Position numbers and translations under genes: made by a program. A stretch of 64,000 nucleotides of DNA from Hypoxylon rubiginosum (taxonomy: Eukaryota > Ascomycota > Sordariomycetes > Xylariales > Hypoxylaceae), in assembly GCA_902806565.1 (NCBI GenBank), contig CADCXA010000069.1:186001-250000 (forward strand). The letters run 5' to 3'. Shown here piece after piece: positions 56,239 to 64,000 of the stretch. The notes beneath the pieces were generated by a model, which was not told the DNA's origin, searched no databases, and saw nothing but the letters and a program-made list of their open reading frames with translations. The first letter of the stretch is position 1. Each line of letters starts with the position of its first letter.

Positions 56239-56386
56239 TGGGCCAATGGCCTAATGGTTAGAGTATGAGAACCCGGCCCCACCCCGCGCCCGGCCCCTCA
56301 GTAAAATCCTCCCGAGGATTTTCGTAAGCCAGGTTCGAGCCCCGCCGGGGGGCTCGAACCTGGCTGAGCTTTTGCATTTTTTTTTT
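56236..56386 (+). ncRNA. Putative RNA polymerase III transcript (tRNA-like A and B boxes, palindrome, T10 terminator)
   Basis: An A box (TGGCCTAATGG, about 56247-56257, in the D-arm-like TGGCCTAATGGTTAGAG) is followed about 75 nt later by a perfect B box (GGTTCGAGCCC, from 56332). Transcription would stop at ten T (56377-56386). Between the boxes is an 8-bp perfect hairpin (AAAATCCT CCCG AGGATTTT, 56303-56322). The B box lies in the left arm of a 17-bp perfect palindrome (56327-56343 and 56349-56365, loop GCCGG), so the right arm carries it in reverse. No anticodon stem of a normal tRNA can be drawn. It may be a tRNA-derived SINE or a structured small RNA. Promoter and terminator are seen; transcription is inferred. 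Confidence 0.5.
56327..56365. repeat. 39-bp perfect palindrome (17-bp arms)
   Basis: AGCCAGGTTCGAGCCCC and its exact reverse complement flank GCCGG. Each arm contains a tRNA T-arm/B-box consensus, once per strand. Such exactness in otherwise AT-rich DNA implies a recent duplication-inversion or selection for a hairpin. Confidence 0.9.
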
Positions 56387-56658
56387 AATGTGATGTGTAG
56401 TAGCCTAAGAATATTGGCTAGCATTACCAAAAGCACGTTGCTTGGTATTCCAGTAACCAACCCATATCAGCCATCAAGAATTCTATTCAGGAAAATCTGG
56501 AATCCATCCTTTTAACACTCAAATCCCGACCCCTCAGACCCATACCCACAGACCGAATCGCTGGCGACTGGAAAATCGAGCCAGAAAAGCGCCTCATCCT
56601 CAAAAGTTACACTCTCCAAAAGGGAGCTACTCGTGGTACACGTCTCGCCGCAACTCTT

Positions 56659-58444
56659 CTAGAAGCTGCTCCCAACATCCTTACTCCCCTCGTCGGCCCC
56701 ACCGAGCCCCAATCCGTTCCGGACCTGGGCCTCGGCCGCGACGACGTGCTTGGGCAGCGCGTACCCGAGGCCGAAGAAGACGAAGAAGGCCCACTTCCAG
56801 CGGAAGGGGTTGACGGTGACGCAGAAGGCGAACCACCAGAGCAGCTCGAGGTAGGTGAAGAAGTCGAAGGCGCCGGTCGGGGCCGTCGCTTTGAGGATTT
56901 TTGTCATGTCGATCCAGCGCTCCATCCAGAACGCCGACGGCCGCGTCAGCGGGTCGACGAGGAACATGAGGAGGATCCGCGTGTAGATGCCGATGTGCCA
57001 GTTCCCGACGGTGCCGATGGCGGACAGGTACGTGCAGTTGATGGCCGAGACGGAGGGGTGCCGCGGCGGGAACGTCTGGAGGTACCAGTTCGGCGGCCCG
57101 TAGGGCTCGGCGAAGCAGTCCTCGGGGAGGAAGTCCAGCTGCGGCCTCTTGTATCCGGTCGCCATGACGATCATGTCGCCCTCGATGTTCACGTGTCGGC
57201 CCGGTCCCCCCTTCGGTACGCCCTTTTCCCTCTTGTTGACGAGGATGCCCGTCTCGGTGAAGTCTTCGATGTCGCAGCGCACCCATTCGGCCTCGCCGGA
57301 CCGGAGCTTGTCCATGACGTCCGAATTGACCATCGGTGTGTCTTGGAATACGCCCTTGTCGTTCGGTGCGAGGTCTTGCAGGTCTCGGTAGAAGAATTTC
57401 TTCAGCAGCGTCTCCGGGATGAATGAGAGAAAAGTCTCTTGGCCCCAAATGTTGAGAGAGAGGAGTATATCAATAACCCAATTACGCGGGATGATCCACT
57501 TGTCACTCCGTGAGAGAATGTATATCTTTGACGCTCCCTCTTCCTATAACGTCCTGGAATTAGCGACAGCCCTGAAGGTTCACAGCAGTAGGGATATACA
57601 CGTACAGATGCATATTCCAAGGCCTCAACGGCCGAAGCGCCGCCGCCAATGACGATCATTGTCTTGTTCTTAGCATCAACACTGGATATCCATTAGCAAA
57701 GATACAACAATCGGTTCCGCTCTCATACGCACCCTGTCAATTGGCTTGAATGGTAGATTTTGTTCTTGTACTTGTCCATTCCGTCCATCTTGGGCATCTT
57801 GGGGTCCCCGCAAGTTCCCACGGCCGCTATGATGCCTTCGAACCTCCCGTTGGCCGTGTTATTGATAATCCAGCGTCCCTTCTCATCCTGGTAGACCTTG
57901 TCTACCTTCGTATTGAACTTGGTTCTCATGTCCAGACCATATCGCTCCCATACTTGTTTAACCTGGCTGATGATTTGCTGGCGGTCCGGGTAGCCACGAT
58001 CCCATTGTACAGACGGGTGGAATCTGTACATAAAGGAATGGATCTGCAGGCTCGAGGTGTTGTTTACTTTCTACTATATCGTCAGCACGCCCAGATTCTA
58101 TCGATTATAGGTTAATGGGAAGTCGAGTTGCATACGCTCCATATGCCTCCTAAGCTCTTCTTGTCCCCTGCTTCGAATATGACCACGTCAAATCCATGAC
58201 CAATACAATGAGCCGCCGAAGTTACACCAGTGATACCAGCACCGATGACAGCGACCTTGGGTCTACTCAGCTGGGTGCTCGGACCGGGGGGTGTCGGGGA
58301 GAAGACTATGTCTGCGATCCATTGGAATATCTCAAACAGGAAGAGAAACGGATGGAAGAATGGATTGTCCAAGGCCTTGACCCGACGTCGAACTTTGGAT
58401 CCAACACCGGACCAATATTCAGATACAGACTCTCGAGGGGCCAT
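56659..58444 (-). CDS. Flavin-containing monooxygenase (FMO-like)
   Basis: Class B flavoprotein monooxygenase using FAD and NADPH to oxygenate soft nucleophiles or ketones; the substrate is unknown. Four exons join in phase: 58136-58444, 57733-58070, 57606-57681 and 56659-57543, 535 aa. After a hydrophobic N-terminal segment (FFHPFLFLFEIFQWIADIVF), the FAD site VAVIGAGITGVTSAAHC lies at residues 64-80 and ends in LGGIWS. The second dinucleotide site IVIGGGASAVEALEYA is near residue 228, and MATGYKRPQLDF, the family's ATGY motif, near 368. The FMO fingerprint FxGxxxHxxxY is replaced by KIYHSSQLTG, which keeps only the central H-S-S. A C-terminal hydrophobic stretch (WAFFVFFGLGYALP) suggests membrane association. 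The fourth exon is GC-rich, the first three are not. Its 3' end lies about 270 bp beyond the tRNA-like unit. Confidence 0.9.
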
Positions 58445-58992
58445 GACGAGCTATCTCGACGTCTTATACTAGCAACTTAGGCCCAGGACAAAGGAACTGA
58501 ATAAAACTAAAGTTCAAGCTTGCTTGGAAACGAATAACATTAGGTCTTGGGCGGAGGAATTTAAAGCAATTTGAATAGTAAACAAATTATGTGAAGTTCT
58601 ACATGTGACGCTTTCATGACGAGAAGCTCAACAGTTTCAACAAGTTCCAATTGAGGACATCCTTGTTAATTACGTCATGGATGCTCTGCTATGTAACCCA
58701 GGGACTCTTTTTGACATGTGAAGGATATACCTAGTCGGTATTAAACACGGACCACCTACTGGCGGCATCTCATTTGTACCTGCATTAGTGACCGGAATTA
58801 TACAAAGTTTACCTATGCTTTGGCTCTCGCTTAGATAATCAGAATATTTACAATCGATACAAAGGAAATCAATTCTTCTCACTCATCACTCATTAAGCTA
58901 CCATACATTTTACCCATACACCTCGATCGTATATCCATACCTAGGTGCTCTCCAATGTTTAGTACAGTACAGGAAAATACATGAGGTAAAGC
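58445..58992. other. Intergenic
   Basis: About 550 bp between the FMO promoter and the 3' end of the AAA+ gene, AT-rich, no gene seen. Confidence 0.5.
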
Positions 58993-61323
58993 CTATGAAA
59001 GATCTAACAAGACGGTACTATCCAAGGCCCTCGATACAGGCCATACCATCACTTCGTTCAACTTGTTCATGCCGACCCTGAACTGGACATGCGCTTGGTC
59101 TTCGGTGAAGTCGTCGCCATCCTCCAGGTACCAGTTCACCAGCGGATGAGTTATCGTTGCATCGACACCGCGAGAGATACTCTTGGCTCCTAACTCCGGT
59201 ACGTAGTAGTTCTCTGCGATGTGGGAGCAGACGGCAGCGTTGTCGGTGATTTGTAGATGAACATTCCCAACCAGTTTGTCTTCATCTGGATTTGTCGACT
59301 TCACAACCGGATCGGCGATATTTGCTTCCATCTCCATGATGCATCTGTCCGCGAGCAATGCTTGCTCCGCTCTGTTAAAGGTTAGGAACGGTATGATCTC
59401 GGTAATTCGGCAGGCCAGTGGCGCCCCGAAACTTGTCATGCATTCCTTTAGGATACGATGGCAAAGTTGTCTTCGGAGTGTCAAGCTCTCCGGCCCCAAG
59501 TTGGGATTGGACGACATCTCTCCCCGTCCCTCGCAGAGATCGTGGATTATACCGTCGAACTTGTTCGTTGCCAGGATCCAGATCGTCTTGGAGCAATCGA
59601 TCTTTTGTGTGTTTCGACGGTCTGTATACTCTCCTATTGATTCAGGCCTTAGCTCGGGTCATATGTAAACTAGAGAGGTCAACGTACCTTGGTCAAAGGG
59701 AATGAGAAGCGCGCTGCGGATCGTGTCGTCAAACTTCTCGAACTCGTCCATGAACACTATGCTGCGGCGCCCTGTATTCCTGGCGAGGAAATTGTTCAAC
59801 GAGGAACCTAGGTCGTGACCCTGCTGTGGCGGCTTGGGACCAAATAGCTCGTCCTCATATTTGAAGTCGGCGCAGTCAACGTTCGCAAGCTCCGAGGATA
59901 GAAGATATCCTAGCCGGTTTGCGAGTTCACTCTTACCATGCCCCTTAGGCCCGGCAAAGAGAAGGACAAGTGGCTTCCTACTCGGCATGGCAAGGTGTCT
60001 ACTCCGCATTAGTCTGGCGAACCATCGATGATCAGTTGGCACGTACATGAAGAAACTCTTTCGCAAGGAATACGCGGCCATGCTCTGTCCAATGATAGTC
60101 TGGTGTAGCCCAAGGATCTCCTCGGCATTCTTTCGAATAACCAGGGTCTGTTCGCGGCCAGACACCTGACTCAGTCTACTCGCTTGCCAGAGCCGGTACC
60201 TTTGGGTCAAACTCAACGCGGTAACTAGGTGCCGTCGCATCTCCAGTGTACACCAAGGTTGGGTGTCATCAGCGATCACATACGAGTCCTCGTCCGCGAC
60301 CCAAGAACCTCGAAGATCCCTATCGAACGGGTCATAGTACATCTCCGGGATGACGTGAGGCGAGGCGCCAAGTCTAAGAAGCGTTTCTATCGCCCTCGTC
60401 GCCCTAGGACGCGAATCAACACCTCGCAGGATAGCGAAGGCTAGTAAGGGAAACCGGCGGGGCCCATGAATCGCATTCGGGTCACCACCATACTTGATCC
60501 AGCACCGAACGAGGTCCGCGTCGTTGGTCTCAACGATGAAGAAAGTGGCCGGAAACCCTCTGACCTCGGCATTGAGGCTTTCCCTCAAGTTATTCCCATC
60601 TTTCTTCTGGAAGTAACATAGAAGGTCGCGCAAATCAGTCGCTGGATATCCATTCTGGATAGCACCGATGATTGCCTCGACTGAAAATCCATCTATGTTA
60701 TGCGGCCCCGGCGCCGGGAGTTTGTCAGGAAGGGGAAGACGGGGTAGGGAATGATAGTGTTCGAAGTTGAAATCGACGTCTAACTTAGGGCTCTTATCAG
60801 GCTGAGGTGCGACAGGCTCAGGTTCAGGCTCAGGTGCAGTAGGCTCAGGGACCGGTTCGGGGGCTACCGGCTCAGGGGCTGCTGGCTCGGGGGCCACTGG
60901 TTCGGGCACTACCGGTTCGGGGGTAGCTGGCTTAGCAATCGCTGGTTGTGCTGATGGCCCTTTGGGAACGGCGGTTTCACCGTTCACGCTAGGTACATTG
61001 GTGGCATCGGTCTTCGGTGTGAGGACCTGGCTTTCCACCTCATCCGTCTCATGACCCTAGGGCATATCAGTTTTAGATACTATGGATGGTTTAGAAGGGA
61101 GGTGAAACCTACACCGAACTTGGCAATCGCTTGTTGCACGTCACCTTGGCTGATCTAAAGCGCGTGCATCAGCCGGACGAATTTCAGGAGGGTAGTCATC
61201 ATAAACCCGATTTACCTTCAAGTATTCCTCGGCTGTCTCGCGAGAGAGGCCGGGACATTGCTCCACGACTTGGTCGATCTTCCGCTTGAGGAGCAATTTC
61301 TGTTTCTTCTTCATTTTAAACAT
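58993..61323 (-). CDS. AAA+ ATPase of ClpB-like type with UBA-like and ankyrin-like regions
   Basis: Four exons join in phase: 61216-61323, 61113-61154, 59688-61056 and 58993-59633, 719 aa. The basic N-terminus leads into a UBA/CUE-like helix bundle (VEQCPGLSRETAEEYLKISQ and DVQQAIAKFG), assembled only after the first intron is removed. A proline-glutamate repeat (PEPVVPEPVAPEPAAPEP, residues about 95-136) is a rigid linker. Residues about 186-286 resemble degenerate ankyrin repeats (FFIVETNDADLVRCWIKYGG; AIETLLRLGASPHV). The AAA+ core has Walker A GPKGHGKS (419-426), Walker B IVFMDE (483-488) with the ClpB-type DEFEK, sensor-1 ILATNKFDG, and an arginine-finger-like CRITEIIPF. The C-terminal small domain ends RVGMNKLNEVMVWPV. 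Only one AAA+ module is present, unlike Hsp104/ClpB. It is probably an unfolding or remodelling ATPase; substrates are unknown. Confidence 0.88.
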
Positions 61324-62566
61324 TTTTGAATCGAGTCGGGTGGTTAGAACTCTAGTGTAGTATGGCTATTCGTGTTTACGGACATTGAGGGATTCGTCGA
61401 CTTATAAATGGCTTTATACGGTTCAGGTCAAGATAGGAATCAGAGCAACGTCCCTTTCAAAATTTGCAATGTGTGCCAATCACAGCTTCGAGCCATACCT
61501 GGCGTCTATCATGGCTCACATCTCGGTCGCACCGATGAATGAAATTAATATGCTGAGGAATATCTCCACGGGTCGATGCATGTCTACCTAGCTATAGTGA
61601 GGCGGTATTAGGTCCTTTCTATCATTGCAACCTTCAACACGGAACCAAGATTGGCATATCAAATCAGAGCAGGTCGAGAACAATTAAATGATACTGCAAA
61701 TTATGGGGTAATCAAATCATCCAAGACACCCAAGGACAGCAAGAGATATCGGGTCAGAAGGGCCATGCATGTCAGCTTCTCTACACTCGAACTGAGCCCA
61801 ATGTCGTCTGGAAACGGGCAGGGACTAGTCGTACGAGTGGCTAGAAGTTACAAATGAATTTCTGGCATGAGTGATTCAACCAGCACACACGTCATGAAGC
61901 TGTGGCATCTTACATGTCAATTCACGAGGGAGACATTTGGCACTGATAGTATTGGAACACATGGACCAACGACGAGACGGGGCGTAAACACGACAATAAG
62001 TGACGTGGTGGGAGTTGTGGGCACGAAGGTAGCCTAATGGCGGCCCTGTCAACTACAATTCAGACGGGGGATGACACAAGTTACAGCAATAGATTTGGTC
62101 TAAGATATCCGATTCGTCTGGGTGGGCCGTTGGGATTGATTGGTGCTTCTACTCGAATCAAGTACATCGAGTCCCTTCTAGGAGCACGATGTCATGTCAT
62201 ACGAATGAGCATCACGAATTAAGAAAAAATGGAAAGAAAAAAAAGAAGAAAAAAGGAAGAAGAAAAAGAAAAGGTAAAAAATTATTGGGAATATGATATT
62301 GGCATTTGCCAGCAAGCGCTCGACATGTATGCGACCAAATACATGGCCTCTAACTGGTGGGTATATGATGTAGCTTAGCTACCTAACTTCGTCCCGAAAT
62401 AACACGCTCAGGTGAAAAGAAGAAAATAATGATGAAAAAAACAGCTCTCCATCTGTCATCTGTTATGACGGGGATGTGACATATGATGCAAAACGTTCGG
62501 TCCACCAAGCCAAGCGCGCCCCTGAACTGGAACCCGTTTTTCCAAATTTCACCTTTTAGGACGTTG
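61324..62566. other. Intergenic with a long polypurine tract
   Basis: 1.2 kb with no gene. 62221-62280 is almost pure A/G (AAGAAAAAAT-GGAAAG-type), which could form triplex or be a nucleosome-free region. Confidence 0.5.
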
Positions 62567-63203
62567 CTACTTGCTGTTAAAGTAATTAACCGCCACCGCG
62601 GGCCCGAGGTTCGACTCCCTCACCCACTTATCCACGTCGAAGCGCACGCGCGCCCCAAGCCCCATCTCCTTGCCGCCGGGCGGCGCCAGCCCCTTCCTCC
62701 CGTCGAACCCGTCGGGCTGCTCGTGCAGGAGGAAGACGTACCGGTGCGGCCCGCTGACGGACGGCGGCCCGGGCGGGGCCCAGTTAGCTATGAACGGCTC
62801 GTCGGCCGCCGCCTCGAGGCTGAACCTGTCGCCGCGGCCGCCGTCGATGGGGGCGGCCTTCAGCCCGGGCTGGATCCAGTGCAGGATGGGTCCCAGCACG
62901 GGGAAGGACGGGAACGGGGCGTCGAGGTCGACGCATATTACTATGTACGACTTGTCGGGGGACAGCGAGGCGCAGGTTAGCTCCGGCACGGCTTGGGTAT
63001 CTGTTGTAATACACCGGCGCAGATGTGGTGGTTAGTCAGCCGTTCAATAAATATACCAAGAGGTAGGTATGTTGCATACCGGCTTTCGAGATAAACTCCC
63101 CGGGTTGGACGTCGGCACGCTTGCCAATCCTCAAGCCCAGGATCTTAGACGCGTCCTCGTTGATCAGTGATAGCGCCGTCTTGACGCTGTTAGTGGCGGG
63201 CAT
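62567..63203 (-). CDS. Phosphatidylethanolamine-binding protein family member (PEBP/Tfs1-like)
   Basis: Two exons: 63080-63203 and 62567-63000, joined in phase as SKA|DTQAVPELTCASLSP; 185 aa. The family signature CVDLDAPFPSFPVLGPILHW (the D-x-D-x-P ligand site) and SGPHRYVFLLHEQP (the GxHR site) are both intact. FDVDKWVRESNLGPAVAVNY is the usual C-terminal helix-strand region. In yeast the relative Tfs1 inhibits carboxypeptidase Y and Ras-GAP; in fungi many paralogues are uncharacterised. No signal peptide is seen (MPATNSVKTALSLINEDASK), so it is probably cytosolic. Exon 2 has very GC-rich third positions. Confidence 0.92.
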
Positions 63204-64000
63204 GTTGGACGACGCGAGTTTTTCTCTCTCGGGAAGAGTAGGACGACAAGAATACGCTATTAATTATAACGAGTCAAGTAGAATGCCTTTTTTATTATTA
63301 AATTGATATATTCAAGTCTGACGTAAATGGATCGCAATAGCAATGACTCTGGCTATTTATATTATCCTACCGCTGAATCCTTAATTCCTCTATGTCCTCT
63401 ATCCCGCTCCTTAAGCCGATGGAGATAATTGAAATGGTAGGCGGAGATTAGCGGGATAGATTAAAGTCCGCCAAGACGGTAACTCTTTGGCATTTCAACT
63501 GCAACTGCAACTGCCGGCCTTATGGTCGATCATATGTTTTTCTTAACTTGGTCCCTTGTCCGTGGACGGATCACCAGAGCCGACGCTCAACCTGCTCCTT
63601 AATCTGCATGCACGGCGCCGGTCAGAATGCTAAGGGGTGGCACTCTCGTCGCACACTTACAGCCGCATTTCTAGATACATACCTTAGGTACCTACCTACC
63701 TAGCCTTCGTCGGTACATCCTTTTTTAAACTAATTCTAACCTTTCCGTCGGTAGTAGCCCATCACCCTGTTATCGGTTTTAATAAATCTTATTAAAAGCA
63801 TCTCGAAAATGACGAGGACCGGGGTTATGTGCTTAAAAAGAATTTATCCTCCAATCTGTCACCTCATCATTAACGGATCGCCGGAGATACAGGCAGCGCA
63901 CGTGCTGTTGGTAGCCGCAACCGAGCATGCCTATGTTCCAGACGTACCTAGAAAGGGGGGTTTCGAGTTGATGATTTTATTAAGAGGCTTGCCTCACGCA
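63204..64000. other. Right flank, promoter of the PEBP gene
   Basis: About 800 bp with no gene to the end of the window. It contains TAGGTACCTACCTACCTAG (about 63685-63703), one more instance of the recurrent intergenic motif. Confidence 0.5.

Noticed and set aside
56746..57426. 226-codon open frame on the plus strand
   Set aside because: Mirror of the GC-rich FMO exon 4; sequence is low-complexity and charged.
56681..57448. 255-codon frame on the minus strand
   Set aside because: Shifted frame of the FMO exon 4, rich in R, P and H.

Overview
The window is nuclear DNA of a filamentous ascomycete (Pezizomycotina). The evidence is short GT-AG introns of about 50-160 nt, gene families typical of moulds (GH92 mannosidase, HET domain, Dal5-type permease, small secreted double-psi beta-barrel protein) and housekeeping genes with fungal architecture. 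Intergenic DNA is full of short CTAGGTA/TACCTAGG-type repeats that do not enter the coding exons. A Sordariomycete, possibly Xylariales-like, is my best guess from overall character; the sequence alone does not prove it. Gene models were built by joining reading frames across splice sites and checking phase.

Layout. 1-6483: no convincing gene, only short tandem repeats and one perfect hairpin. 6484-8237 (-): ZRC1/COT1-type vacuolar zinc transporter, seven exons. 9762-10868 (+): short-chain dehydrogenase with a 15-nt first exon. 11538-17045 (+): IML1/DEPDC5, the GATOR1/SEACIT subunit, in one exon of 1835 codons. 20646-22538 (+): vacuolar Ca2+/H+ exchanger (VCX1/CAX). 24391-26187 (-): Dal5-like MFS permease whose only intron reads as a twin intron (stwintron). 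26648-26950 (-): possible small membrane protein.

27759-39937 is the accessory part. It holds a GC-rich medium-chain reductase, a frameshifted HET-domain relic, a secreted GH92 alpha-mannosidase, an FAD-oxidase relic with its middle deleted, a DUF4267-like membrane protein, a small secreted double-psi beta-barrel protein, and a 412-residue protein that resembles the DUF4804/MavL-like (macrodomain-related) family. A conserved but unnamed 162-aa protein follows at 42659.

44044-55508 is a compact housekeeping block made of three consecutive head-to-head pairs: ALG10 with dihydroorotate dehydrogenase, QCR10 with MED4, and a TM9/EMP70 protein with LCP5/neuroguidin. They cover N-glycan precursor completion, pyrimidine synthesis, respiratory complex III, Mediator, endomembrane sorting and ribosome biogenesis. 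I see no shared pathway; the arrangement suggests shared promoters.

55509-64000 is accessory again: a tRNA-like unit with RNA polymerase III signals, a strong palindrome and a T10 terminator (about 56236-56386); a flavin monooxygenase (FMO); an AAA+ (ClpB-like) ATPase with UBA-like and ankyrin-like parts; and a PEBP-family protein. The items most worth following up are the twin intron in the permease, the pol III-like unit, and the MavL-like protein.
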